From assembly GCA_026707145.1 (NCBI GenBank), contig JAPOXK010000011.1:223908-287907 (forward strand): a DNA stretch of 64,000 nucleotides, written 5' to 3'. Below, piece by piece: positions 54,572-63,688 of this stretch. The notes below the pieces were generated by a model. The model was not told the DNA's origin. It saw nothing but the letters and a program-made list of their open reading frames with translations, and ran no database searches. Source of the stretch: Chloroflexota bacterium (GTDB taxonomy: Bacteria; Chloroflexota; Dehalococcoidia; Bin125). How positions within the stretch are numbered: the stretch's first letter is position 1; each line of letters begins with the position of its first letter. The translations under genes and the position numbers were made by a program.

Positions 54572-55416
54572 CGCGCCGCCGCCTCCGCCGCTCGGTAGCG
54601 TTCGACCCCGAGAACGTGCGCGATCGCTTCCACGTCCGGCATCTCTCGCCCGGCCGCGTCAAGGCGACCGCGCCGCGCCAGCTCCTCATAGATGTCGCGG
54701 ATCGCGCCGAACAAGGCATGGATCGTGTCGAGGGCGAGCACCAGCCGGTAGCCCAAAGCGGCCGCCTCTTCCGCCCGCAACAGCCCGCTATTCAGCAGGC
54801 GTGGCAGATCCGGCGCCATCGCTGCCACCCGCTCGATGTCATCCCGTGTCTTGAGCCCGTCGACGAACACGAGGTCCGCTCCGGCCTCCGCGAAGGCGTG
54901 GATCCGTCGATCGACCTCGTCCCAGCCGTGCGGTGCCAGCGCGTCCGTCCTGGCGATCACCACCAGCGACCCGTCGCGGCGGGCGGCACATGCGGCCCGA
55001 ACCTTCTGCACCGCTTCCTCGATCGGGATGACCTCCTTGCCGGCCATGAAACCGCAGCGCTTGGGCCAAACCTGATCCTCAATGTGCAGCGCTGCCACCC
55101 CCGCCGCCTCATAGCTTTCGACGGTGCGTGTGACGTTGGCCGCGTTGCCGTAGCCGGTATCCGCGTCTGCGATCACGGGCACGTCGACCGCCGCCGCGAT
55201 CCGCCGGGCGTTCGCGACCATCTCGCCCATCCCCAGCAGCCCGATATCCGGTACCCCGTGCGCCGCCGCCGTGCCGAATCCGGTCATGTAGACTGCCGCA
55301 TGCCCGGCCGCCGCGGCGTACGCGGCCTGTCCGCCGTCCCAGACGAAGGGCGCGACGACCGTTCCTTGATCCATGAGCGCCCGGAGTCGCGCCCCAGGCG
55401 GCGTGGGTGCTGGCAT
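54568..55416 (-). CDS. Isocitrate lyase/PEP-mutase family C-C lyase
   Basis: A 282-residue TIM-barrel lyase; the ATG chosen has GGAGGAAG directly before it. It shows VIADADTGYGN (metal aspartates 84 and 86), AALHIEDQVWPKRCG with Cys121 in the KRCG motif, and RTDALAPHGWDEVDRR. The loop reads KRCGFMAGK, with Phe123 where KKCGH-type lyases have His, as in some oxaloacetate decarboxylase or carboxyphosphonoenolpyruvate-mutase-like proteins. A role as 2-methylisocitrate or 2,3-dimethylmalate-type lyase is possible. It is convergent with the amidase and divergent from an LLM gene 67 bases away. Confidence 0.88.
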   Translation of the reverse strand: MPAPTPPGARLRALMDQGTVVAPFVWDGGQAAYAAAAGHAAVYMTGFGTAAAHGVPDIGLLGMGEMVANARRIAAAVDVPVIADADTGYGNAANVTRTVESYEAAGVAALHIEDQVWPKRCGFMAGKEVIPIEEAVQKVRAACAARRDGSLVVIARTDALAPHGWDEVDRRIHAFAEAGADLVFVDGLKTRDDIERVAAMAPDLPRLLNSGLLRAEEAAALGYRLVLALDTIHALFGAIRDIYEELARRGRLDAAGREMPDVEAIAHVLGVERYRAAEAAAR

Positions 55417-55483
55417 ACTGCTTCCTCCGATCGTTTCGCTTGCGTCGCGCAGTATCGTAGCGGCCAGAGTAGGGAGGGCAACG

Positions 55484-56422
55484 ATGGCGAAACCGGGCAT
55501 CATGGTGGCGGCTCAGCCGGGCGAGCGCCGCGCGGCGATCGAGCTCGCGCAGCAACTCGATCGTCAGGAATTCGATCACATCCTCTGCCCCTACGACTGG
55601 GCGGTCCCCAAGGGCGACTGGGTCGGAGCCGTCTCGGAGGTATACGACGCTCTCAGCCTCTGCTCCGCCATTCTCCATGCCACCAATGAGATCACCGTCG
55701 GCAGCGGTATCAGCATCACCTACATGCGCCATCCTGCCGACTTGGCGGGTGCTGCCTCCTTCAACCATGAGATCAGCGGTGGCCGCTTCCGGCTCGGCCT
55801 CGGCACGGGCCACGCGGCGATCCTGAAGCCCTTCGGGATCACCTGGGAGAAGCCCTTGGGGCATATCCGCGACTACGTCCAGCAGCTGCGCGCTGCGGCC
55901 CGCGGCCAGCCCCTTCCCCCGATATGGATTGCGGCTCTGCGGCGCAAGATGACCCGGCTTGCCGGCGAGATCGCGGAAGGCGCCCTCGGCGCCAACATCC
56001 CCCTCTCCTACGTCGCGGCCCTGCAGCAAGAGATTCCCGAAGCGAAGCGCGCGCAATGCACCTTCGCCAACATCGCGCCGATCTGGATCAACGAGGACCG
56101 CGAGGAAGGCCTGGCCTTCGTCCGGCGCTTCCTCGCGCTCCACATGCCGCTCCCCAACTACACGGCCTTCTTCACGGAAGCCGGCTACGGGGAGGAAGTG
56201 CGGCGTGCGCAGGCCGCGCTCGCCGTCGGCGACCACGCGGCGGTGGAAGCGGCCATCAGTGAGCGCATGGCGGAAGATATCGGGATCTTCGGATCGCGCT
56301 CGCAGATGCGCGACAAGATCGAGGCGTGGCAAGCGGCGGGCGTCACGCTCACGGTCTCGACCCTCTGGGCCTCCGAGCACCAGCCGGCCGCCGTTGCCCG
56401 CGTCGCCGCTCTGCTCGCATAG
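55484..56422 (+). CDS. LLM-class oxidoreductase (6), F420-like
   Basis: A 312-residue luciferase-like protein, ATG behind AGGGAGGG. It has SISITYMRHPADLAGAASFNHEISGGRFRLGLGTG, typical of the F420- or FMN-dependent branch, and PPIWIAALRRKMTRLAGEIAEGALGA. It is shorter at the N-terminus than the family average (the first strand reads GIMVAAQPGER). The next gene, a HyuB paralogue, begins 53 bases downstream on the same strand. Confidence 0.85.
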   Translation: MAKPGIMVAAQPGERRAAIELAQQLDRQEFDHILCPYDWAVPKGDWVGAVSEVYDALSLCSAILHATNEITVGSGISITYMRHPADLAGAASFNHEISGGRFRLGLGTGHAAILKPFGITWEKPLGHIRDYVQQLRAAARGQPLPPIWIAALRRKMTRLAGEIAEGALGANIPLSYVAALQQEIPEAKRAQCTFANIAPIWINEDREEGLAFVRRFLALHMPLPNYTAFFTEAGYGEEVRRAQAALAVGDHAAVEAAISERMAEDIGIFGSRSQMRDKIEAWQAAGVTLTVSTLWASEHQPAAVARVAALLA

Positions 56423-56475
56423 CGCGGACCCGCTAGCCTGCCGCGTACTGGGCCGAAACGAGTTGAAGCGAATCC

Positions 56476-58263
56476 ATGAGCGAGCGCCTCCCCCCGTCCA
56501 TCGACCCCGTCCTCTATGAGCTCGTCTCCACGGGCTTGCGCGCCGTCTGCAACGAGATGGCCCTGCTCGTGGCGAAGAGCGCCTACTCCATCGCCGTGGC
56601 CGAGGGACGGGACTTCGCCGGGGCTATCTACGACCGCCACGGCTTTTTGGTGGCGCAGGGGGAGACGGACCTCCCGGCCTTCGTCGGCATCACCATGGTG
56701 GCCGTGCCCGAGGTGCTGCGCAGCATCGGCGTCGCCAATATGCGGCCCGACGACATCTATATGATCAACGACCCCTACGTCGCCAGCACCCACTGCAACG
56801 ACATCCACTTCGTCCGCCCCGTTTTTTATGACGATCAGATCATCGCCTTCGTTTCCTCCACGGCGCACTGGTCGGACGTAGGCGGCGTCGCGCCTGGGTC
56901 GATCAACGTCAGCGCCCGCTCTCACTACGAGGAAGGCGTGCGCATCCCCGCCATCACGATCTGGCGCGCGGGGGAACTCAACCGCGATGTCGTTGCCCTC
57001 CTGCTCCACAACATGCGTGAGTCGTGGGAACGTATGGGCGATCTCAACGCGCAGACCTCTGCGGTCCGGCTTGGCGACCGGCGCATTCGCGAGCTCGCGG
57101 AGAAGCACGGCCTCGCCGCCGTCCTGGCGGGCATGGCGGAGATTCAGAACCAGTCCGAGCGCATGATGCGAGAGAACCTGCGCGCCCTCCCAGACGGCGT
57201 CTACGAAGCGGAAGACTGGGTCGACGAAGACGTGGCAACCGGCGATCCGGTCGCCATACGGCTGCGTCTCACCATCGATGGCGATCACGCCGACGTCGAC
57301 CTGACCGCCAGCGACGGCGCCGCCGGCTCCGGCGTCAACTCCACGATTGCCGCCACGACCTCCGCCGTCTTCATAGCGGTCGGATCGATCCTCCCGACCA
57401 TGCCCATGAACGCCGGCATCCTGCGGGCGATGACGATCCGCACGACTCCCGGCTCCATCTGCCACGCGCAGCCTCCTTCCGCGATCTCCGCGACCGCCGC
57501 AAGCAGCATGGAGGCGGTGATCGGTGCCGTCACTCTGGCGATGAGCGCGGCTCTGCCGGCGCGCGGCGCTGGCGTTGCCTCGACGATCCTCAACACCACC
57601 TACCACGGCTGGGACACGCGCGATGGCTTCGCCACCACCTATATCTGTTACATCTGGTCGCCCGGCGGCATGGGCGGCTCGCGCGCGAAAGATGGCGCGA
57701 ACGTCGTCGGATCGCCGTACGCCTCCACGATCGTCAACGTCCCCGCCGAGCTTCAGGAGAGACGCTTCCCCCTCCTCTACCGGCGCTACCAGCTCTTGCA
57801 GAACTCGGGCGGACCGGGTCGCTCGCGCGGCGGCATGGCCGTCCATCAGCTCGTCACCTTCCCCTATGTGGCGGGCACGCTCTCCACCTTCGGCAACCGC
57901 GAGCGCTTCGGCCCTCCCGGCGTCTTCGACGGCCAAGTGGGAAGAACAGCGGGCATGGCGCTGAATCCGGACACCGAGCGCGAGCAATCCCTGCCGGTCT
58001 TCTCGGTCCTCGTGCCCGTCGCAGTGGGGGACCTGCTCTCTTTCTGGTCCGCGGGCGGCGGCGGCTACGGCGATCCCTTGGAACGTGACCCGGAGCGCGT
58101 GCTCAACGATGTGATCGACGAGTACGTCTCGATCGAAGGTGCGCGCGCCGACTACGGCGTGGTGGTGCGTGAGCTGGATCGCCGCTGCCTTTCTTATGAG
58201 ATCGACGCTGGAGCGACTGCTGCCCTCCGCGCCGAGCTTCAGGCCGCCCGCGCTGGCAGCTGA
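56476..58263 (+). CDS. Hydantoinase B/oxoprolinase family protein (3)
   Basis: A 595-residue HyuB-type protein without an adjacent hyuA. Landmarks: RAVCNEMALLVAKSAYS, AEGRDFAGAIYDRHG, YMINDPYVASTHCND, HWSDVGGVAPGSIN and the C-terminal AGGGGYGDPLERDPERV. It is a close paralogue of the HyuB proteins at 8.98 and 59.19 kb. An enoyl-CoA hydratase gene follows after 11 bases, so this copy sits in an operon with LLM and CoA-ester chemistry. Confidence 0.9.
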   Translation: MSERLPPSIDPVLYELVSTGLRAVCNEMALLVAKSAYSIAVAEGRDFAGAIYDRHGFLVAQGETDLPAFVGITMVAVPEVLRSIGVANMRPDDIYMINDPYVASTHCNDIHFVRPVFYDDQIIAFVSSTAHWSDVGGVAPGSINVSARSHYEEGVRIPAITIWRAGELNRDVVALLLHNMRESWERMGDLNAQTSAVRLGDRRIRELAEKHGLAAVLAGMAEIQNQSERMMRENLRALPDGVYEAEDWVDEDVATGDPVAIRLRLTIDGDHADVDLTASDGAAGSGVNSTIAATTSAVFIAVGSILPTMPMNAGILRAMTIRTTPGSICHAQPPSAISATAASSMEAVIGAVTLAMSAALPARGAGVASTILNTTYHGWDTRDGFATTYICYIWSPGGMGGSRAKDGANVVGSPYASTIVNVPAELQERRFPLLYRRYQLLQNSGGPGRSRGGMAVHQLVTFPYVAGTLSTFGNRERFGPPGVFDGQVGRTAGMALNPDTEREQSLPVFSVLVPVAVGDLLSFWSAGGGGYGDPLERDPERVLNDVIDEYVSIEGARADYGVVVRELDRRCLSYEIDAGATAALRAELQAARAGS

Positions 58264-58274
58264 GGAGGCTGGAC

Positions 58275-59075
58275 ATGCCGGAAACGATCACCTACGAGCG
58301 AGCGGACCGCGTCGCGCGCATCATGCTCAACCGGCCGGAGCGCATGAACGCGATCTCGCCGCTGTTGCAGCGGGAATTGGACCGCGCTTTTGTGGAGGCG
58401 GAGCGCGACGACGCCGTGAACGTGATCCTGCTCAGTGGCGCCGGCCGGGGCTTTTGCGCCGGCTATGACCTCGCGGGTTCCGGCGACTCCGCCGCCATCC
58501 GCGATGTCGCGGCCGACCGCGATCGCTTGGAGCGCATGATCGGGCGCTTTCTGCGGATCTGGGAGACGCGTATCCCGGTCATCGCCAAGGTGCACGGCGC
58601 TTGCCTGGCCGGCGGATCGATGCTGGCGGTTTCGAGCGATGTCACGATCGCCGCCGAAGATGCCCGTGTGGGAACGCCCCAGATCCCGCTTGGCGCGGGG
58701 TTCTTAGGACCGCTCTGGGCCTGGCATGTCGGTCCGAAGAAGGCCAAAGAGCTTATCTTCCCCACGGGCACGATCATCTCTGGTGCGGAGGCGGCTCGAA
58801 TCGGGTTGTTCAACGTCGCCGTGCCCGCTGCCGAACTGGACGAGTACGTTGAGGAGTACGCCCAGCGCGTCGCCAGAACGCCCCGCGAGATCCTGGTGCT
58901 TGAGAAGCGCGCGATCAATCGTAGCCAGGAGATCCAGGGCTTCCGCGAGGCCTTCCTGCTCTCGGCGGAGTATGACGCGCTCGCCCACGCCACGGATGCC
59001 GTCCACCAGACCAAGCAGCAGATCCAGCAGGAAGGGCTCAAGTCGGCCTTGGCTGCTTGGACCAGCGCCCAATAG
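58275..59075 (+). CDS. Enoyl-CoA hydratase/isomerase family protein
   Basis: A 266-residue crotonase-fold protein: NRPERMNAISPLLQREL at the start, the oxyanion-hole motif GAGRGFCAGYDLAG, and KVHGACLAGGSMLAVSSDVTIAAEDARVGTPQIPLG. The second catalytic-loop position reads GAGFLGPLWAW, so the glutamate pair of crotonase is not obvious and the enzyme may be an isomerase, hydrolase or lyase branch. ATG behind GAGGAGGCT. Downstream is the convergent fourth HyuB gene. Confidence 0.9.
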   Translation: MPETITYERADRVARIMLNRPERMNAISPLLQRELDRAFVEAERDDAVNVILLSGAGRGFCAGYDLAGSGDSAAIRDVAADRDRLERMIGRFLRIWETRIPVIAKVHGACLAGGSMLAVSSDVTIAAEDARVGTPQIPLGAGFLGPLWAWHVGPKKAKELIFPTGTIISGAEAARIGLFNVAVPAAELDEYVEEYAQRVARTPREILVLEKRAINRSQEIQGFREAFLLSAEYDALAHATDAVHQTKQQIQQEGLKSALAAWTSAQ

Positions 59076-59187
59076 CAGGCAGTTTCGGCCTTTCGCGGAC
59101 GGCTACCGCTCCCCGCCCGCTGCGGCAGCGTTTCCGAGGCGCACGCCCGCGGACGTGTTCCGCACGCTCCGTACGGGCCTGAAGCGG

Positions 59188-60975
59188 TTAAGCGCGCTGA
59201 GCGCGCAGCTCTTTGCGCAAAGCGTCGGTAGCGGCCACGTCCACCGCGTAGTCCAGTGTCTGCCGGTCGCGCTCGCTCATGACCACCCCGTACTGCTCTC
59301 GCGCGTTGGCGATGCTGAGCAAGTCGTCCTGCACATCGGCGACCACGTCCTCGATCGCCCGATCGAGCGGATCGCCGTACCCGCCTCCCCCTGCCGACCA
59401 GTAGTGCAGCGTCTCGCCCACACTCACCGGGACGTTCACCGCCACCAGCCCCACCCGGCGCTCGTTCTCCGTTCCTTCGTTCATCACTAGGCCTGCCGTT
59501 GCCCCGCGCTCTCCGCCAAAGCATCCCGGCGGCCCCATCTCGGCGCGATTGCCGAAATTCGTCAACTGCCCTCCGACGAAGGGGAACTCGCAGAGCTGGT
59601 CCAGCCCCAATCCGCCACGGCGCTTGCCCGGCCCGCCGGTGTTCGGCTTGATCTGATAGCGCCGCCAGAACAGCGGATAGCGGCGCTCCTGCAGCTCGGC
59701 CGGGATATTCTGGATCGTGGCCGTGAACGCGGTCCCTACGACGCTCGGACCGTCCTTGTATTTCGTTCCCCCCATGCCGCCGACCGCCCAGACGTACTCC
59801 AGGAACGGCTCTTCTCCGAACGTTTCGCGCTCGTCGATCCCGGTGAAGACGGTATTGAGGATAGTGGAGCAGGTGCCGGCGCCCCGTTCCGGAAGCGCCT
59901 GACTCAAGACCTGCACGCCGCAGCCCACCAGGATCTCCATGCTCGACGCTTGCAACGATACCGCTGTCGGCGGCAGCGCGTGGCAGATCGAGCCCCGCCG
60001 CGTCTTGATGTCGATTGCGCGCATCACCCCTGCGTTCATCGGCATCGGCGGCAGGATCGCCCCCAATGAATTGAACAGGGACGAGGTGGTCGAGACGATC
60101 GTCGTGTTAATGCTGCCGGGCACCGTTTCGTCACTGTCGGACAGGTCGAAAGTGGCGTGGTCTCCCTCGATCGTGAGCGTGACCCGAAACGCGGCCGGAT
60201 TTCCACTCTCGAAGACTTGGTCGTTGTAATCCTCGGTCTTGTAGGTGCCGTCCGGAATGGAGCGGAGCGCGGAGCGGATCATCCGCTCCGAGTAGTCCTG
60301 CAGCTCCTCCATGCAGTCCCACACCGTCTGTAACCCATGCTTGCGGAACATCTCCTGCAAACGGGAATCCCCCGTGCGCAGCGCTGAGCACTGCGCGTTC
60401 AGATCGCCCATCCGCTCCCAGGAATCGCGCACGTTGGTCATCACCAGCGAGACCACGTCCCGCTGTAGCTCGCCTTTACGGTAGACGCGCACCGCCGGCA
60501 GCCGCACTCCCTCGTCGTAGTGGGTCACCGCCCGGGAATTCAGCGAACCCGGCACCGCTCCGCCCACGTCGCTCCAGTGGGCGGTCGATTCCACGAACGC
60601 CGCTACCCGGCCTTCATAGAACACCGGCCGCACGAAGTGCATGTCATTGCAGTGCGTGCTGGCGACATACGGGTCGTTGATCCAGTAGATGTCGTCTGGC
60701 TCCATGTTCTCGAGGCCGATCTGCTTCACGACCTCCTTGGTCGAGTACATGCTCAGCCCCACGAACGCCGGCAAGTCGTAGTCGCTCTGGGTCACTAGAT
60801 TGCCTTTGGCGTCGCTGATCGTGCCGGCGAAGTCCTTGCCCTCGTTGATCGCCACCGAATACGCGGTCTTGGAGACGACCAGCGCCATCTCCGCGCAGGC
60901 GGCTTTCAGTGAATTACGCACCAATTCGAAGGTGACGGGGTCGACCTTCATCGGGGACTGGACGGCTTCACTCAT
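59188..60975 (-). CDS. Hydantoinase B/oxoprolinase family protein (4)
   Basis: A 595-residue HyuB-type protein: VDPVTFELVRNSLKAACAEMALVVSKTAYS, NEGKDFAGTISDAKG, YWINDPYVASTHCND, HWSDVGGAVPGSLN and SAGGGGYGDPLDRAIED. It matches the copies at 8.98 and 56.48 kb closely, including identical length with the latter. It is monocistronic and transcribed toward the enoyl-CoA hydratase. No HyuA partner is adjacent. Confidence 0.9.
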   Translation of the reverse strand: MSEAVQSPMKVDPVTFELVRNSLKAACAEMALVVSKTAYSVAINEGKDFAGTISDAKGNLVTQSDYDLPAFVGLSMYSTKEVVKQIGLENMEPDDIYWINDPYVASTHCNDMHFVRPVFYEGRVAAFVESTAHWSDVGGAVPGSLNSRAVTHYDEGVRLPAVRVYRKGELQRDVVSLVMTNVRDSWERMGDLNAQCSALRTGDSRLQEMFRKHGLQTVWDCMEELQDYSERMIRSALRSIPDGTYKTEDYNDQVFESGNPAAFRVTLTIEGDHATFDLSDSDETVPGSINTTIVSTTSSLFNSLGAILPPMPMNAGVMRAIDIKTRRGSICHALPPTAVSLQASSMEILVGCGVQVLSQALPERGAGTCSTILNTVFTGIDERETFGEEPFLEYVWAVGGMGGTKYKDGPSVVGTAFTATIQNIPAELQERRYPLFWRRYQIKPNTGGPGKRRGGLGLDQLCEFPFVGGQLTNFGNRAEMGPPGCFGGERGATAGLVMNEGTENERRVGLVAVNVPVSVGETLHYWSAGGGGYGDPLDRAIEDVVADVQDDLLSIANAREQYGVVMSERDRQTLDYAVDVAATDALRKELRAQRA

Positions 60976-61244
60976 AGAATTGTCCTCTCGAACGTCGCTG
61001 GACCAAGCGTAAGTGTATTCTCGCCGTTCGGGCGGCGGCTAAGCCGGGAACAGTCAAACAGGCAGCACGCCCCCGAGCAACCCAGTGGCCTCGCTGGCGA
61101 GAGAGCGGGCCGCTAGAACAGGAGAATACCGCACGATCGCCTTGCTGGCTCCCACCATAGCGGCCACGCTTCCTCCATGAGCATCGCTGGCGCTACTCGT
61201 CCCAGGCGTGAGCGGCGGCAGGCTACCATGACACGGGCACGGCG

Positions 61245-62057
61245 TTGGAGACGGCCTCTTCCGGGCGCTTGGGGCGGAGGGCCGGTATAGGCGGGATTCT
61301 CCGGGTCACGAATCTCGTGAAGCGCTTCGGCGGCAACCCGGCCGTCGACGGCGCGACTTTCGCGGTCGAAGAAGGGACGATCACGGCGCTGATCGGTCCC
61401 AACGGCGCCGGGAAGACCACCTGCTTCCATTGCATCAGCGGCTTCCTGCGTCTCGACGGCGGTACGATCGAGTTCGCGGGAGCGTCCATCGCCCGGCTCT
61501 CCCCGCCCGCGATCGTGCGCCGTGGTCTGGTGCGGACCTTCCAAATTCCGCAAGAGTTGAGTTCGATGACCGTGTTGGAGAACTGCATGCTCGGGGCCGG
61601 CGCGCAGCGGGGCGAGCGGCCCTGGGAGCCGCTCTTCCGCGCCAAGCGGGTCGCCTGCGAGGAGCGCGCCCACGAGGCTCACGCCCGCGAGATGCTGCGT
61701 CTCGTGACCCTTGACGAGTTGGCGCACGAGCGCGCCGGCAATCTCTCCGGCGGCCAGAAAAAGCTGCTGGAGCTGGCGCGGGCGCTGATCGCTCGTCCCA
61801 AGCTGGTCCTGCTCGACGAGCCGGCCGCCGGCGTCAACCCGACACTCGCGCTGCAATTGGTCGATCACATCCGCCGGCTACAGCGGGAGCTGTCGGTGAC
61901 GTTCTTGATCATCGAGCACAATATGGAGGTGGTGACGCGGCTGACGGACACAGTGGTGGTGATGTCCGCCGGGCGCGTGCTGACCGAAGGCGCGCCGAGC
62001 GCGGTGATGGCGGACCCAGCGGTGCAAGATGCCTACCTCGGGAGTCAGTACCGGTGA
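61245..62057 (+). CDS. livG: Branched-chain amino-acid-type ABC transporter ATPase (LivG)
   Basis: A 270-residue ATPase: Walker A GPNGAGKTT, Q-loop RTFQIPQELSSMTVLEN, signature LSGGQKKLLELARAL and Walker B LVLLDEPAAGVNP, in the wording of LivG. The longest frame begins with TTG; no good ribosome site precedes it. The conserved domain starts at ILRVTNLVKRFGG, where a non-standard ATT (61296) in frame follows GGAGGGC, so the true start is uncertain. Its stop overlaps the GTG start of livF. Confidence 0.9.
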   Translation: METASSGRLGRRAGIGGILRVTNLVKRFGGNPAVDGATFAVEEGTITALIGPNGAGKTTCFHCISGFLRLDGGTIEFAGASIARLSPPAIVRRGLVRTFQIPQELSSMTVLENCMLGAGAQRGERPWEPLFRAKRVACEERAHEAHAREMLRLVTLDELAHERAGNLSGGQKKLLELARALIARPKLVLLDEPAAGVNPTLALQLVDHIRRLQRELSVTFLIIEHNMEVVTRLTDTVVVMSAGRVLTEGAPSAVMADPAVQDAYLGSQYR

Positions 62058-62773
62058 CGCTGTTGGAAGCGCGCGGGATCAGCGCCGGCTACGGCGCCGC
62101 CGAGATCATCCACGATGTCTCACTCCGCGTCGGCGACGCGGAGATCGTCACCATTATCGGACCCAACGGCGCCGGCAAATCGACCCTGCTCAAGACCATC
62201 TTCGGCCTGCTCCGCTCCTCCAGGGGGCGGATTACCTTTCGGGGCAGCGATGTCACGCGCGCCTCGGCGCCCAAGATGGTCGCGGCCGGCGCGGCGCTGG
62301 TACCTCAGACGGACAACGTCTTCCCTTCCCTGAACGTGCGCGAGAATCTCCAGCTGGGCGGCTACCGCCGTCGGCGCGGCACGGCCGTGCGGCTCGCTGA
62401 GATCCTGCGTCTCTTCCCGGATCTCGGTCACCGTCCCGCCGAGCGCGCTGCCAACCTTTCCGGCGGGCAGCGGCAGATGCTCGCGATCGGGCGCGCCTTG
62501 ATGCTGGACCCCGTCCTGCTCTGCCTGGACGAACCGACCGCGAGCCTCTCGCCGCGCATGCGCAGCCAAATCTTCGAGCGGATCCGGGCGATCAATGAGC
62601 AGGGCGTCGCGATCCTGATGGTGGAGCAGAACGCAAAAGAAGCGCTGCGCCTCTCCGATCGCGGCTACGTGCTGGTGGCGGGCCGCAATGCGCTGGAGCA
62701 GCCTGGGGAGCAGCTGTTGGCGAATCCGGATGTGGGACGGCTCTTCTTGGGTCAAGAGACCGCATCCGCGTAG
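62054..62773 (+). CDS. livF: Branched-chain amino-acid-type ABC transporter ATPase (LivF)
   Basis: A 239-residue ATPase, GTG start overlapping the livG stop (GTGA). Motifs are GPNGAGKSTLLKTIFG, the LivF-type PQTDNVFPSLNVRENL, signature LSGGQRQMLAIGRAL, and LCLDEPTASLSP. It partners LivG to energise uptake of branched-chain amino acids, amides or aromatic acids. A permease gene follows after 9 bases. Confidence 0.95.
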   Translation: MTLLEARGISAGYGAAEIIHDVSLRVGDAEIVTIIGPNGAGKSTLLKTIFGLLRSSRGRITFRGSDVTRASAPKMVAAGAALVPQTDNVFPSLNVRENLQLGGYRRRRGTAVRLAEILRLFPDLGHRPAERAANLSGGQRQMLAIGRALMLDPVLLCLDEPTASLSPRMRSQIFERIRAINEQGVAILMVEQNAKEALRLSDRGYVLVAGRNALEQPGEQLLANPDVGRLFLGQETASA

Positions 62774-62782
62774 GAGCATGCC

Positions 62783-63685
62783 ACGGATATCGCACAGCTA
62801 GTCATTGTTGGCATTGTTTCCGGCTCGATCATCGGGCTGGGGGCGATCGGGCTGACCCTGAGCTACGGCGTGCTGAAGTTCGCCAACTTCGCCCACGGCG
62901 ACTTGATGACGCTGGGGATGTTCCTGGCGCTCGCAGTGGTCGTCGATGCGGGGCTCCATGGGGGGGCGATCGGTCCGCTCTCCTTCGGCTGGGGGATGAT
63001 CCCGGCCGCGCTGGTCGCCATGGCCGGAGTAGCACTGGTCGTACTGGGCTTGGATTGGCTCGTCTTCCGCCGTTTGCGCGCTCGCGGCGGCGGGTTCATC
63101 ACGATGGCCGTCGCCAGCCTGGGGATCGGCATCGGCTTACGCGCGATCGTGCAGCTGATCTGGGGCCCCACTGCCTTCCGTTACCAGTCCGGCATCAACG
63201 AGGCCACGACCATCTTCTGGGACCTCAAAGTCAAACCGGACCAGTTCTTCATTTTCGGGCTCACCTTGCTGCTCGTGGTGGTCGTGTACCTGCTGCTGTA
63301 TCGCACCAAACTGGGCAAGGCGATGCGCGCCACCGCGGACAACCCCGACTTGGCCGAAGTCGCGGGGATCGAAACGGAGCAGATCCGTCGCTGGACCTGG
63401 GTGATCGCGGGCTGTCTCATCGCGGTGGCGGGAATCATGCTGGGGATCCAAGCGCAGCTGCGCTTCAGTGCCGGCTTCCACCTGATCCTGCCGATGTTCG
63501 CCGCCGTGATCCTGGGCGGGATCGGCAATCCCTGGGGCGCGCTCGTGGGGGGCATGGTGGTTGGGATCTCGCAGGAGGTCTCGACGGAGTGGATCAACAC
63601 GGGGCTGAAGCCTGCCGTGCCCTTCCTGATTTTGATCCTGATGTTGCTGCTGCGCCCGCGGGGGCTGTTCGGTTCGACGATCTAG
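62783..63685 (+). CDS. livH: Branched-chain amino-acid-type ABC transporter permease (LivH), probable ACG start
   Basis: A permease of about 300 residues with the LivH signature ALGAIGLTLSYG-like start (LGAIGLTLSYGVLKFANFAHGDLMTLGMF) and the EAA-type loop GKAMRATADNPDLAEVAGIE, then seven or eight hydrophobic segments ending PFLILILMLLLRPRGLFGS. No ATG, GTG or TTG is in frame before the conserved first helix; GTG at 62870 would remove that helix. An ACG at 62783 lies six bases after AGGAG and gives DIAQLVIVGIV, the usual LivH beginning. Either ACG is used, or a base change or single-base deletion altered the start. Confidence 0.88.
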   Translation, partial: TDIAQLVIVGIVSGSIIGLGAIGLTLSYGVLKFANFAHGDLMTLGMFLALAVVVDAGLHGGAIGPLSFGWGMIPAALVAMAGVALVVLGLDWLVFRRLRARGGGFITMAVASLGIGIGLRAIVQLIWGPTAFRYQSGINEATTIFWDLKVKPDQFFIFGLTLLLVVVVYLLLYRTKLGKAMRATADNPDLAEVAGIETEQIRRWTWVIAGCLIAVAGIMLGIQAQLRFSAGFHLILPMFAAVILGGIGNPWGALVGGMVVGISQEVSTEWINTGLKPAVPFLILILMLLLRPRGLFGSTI

Positions 63686-63688
63686 AGG

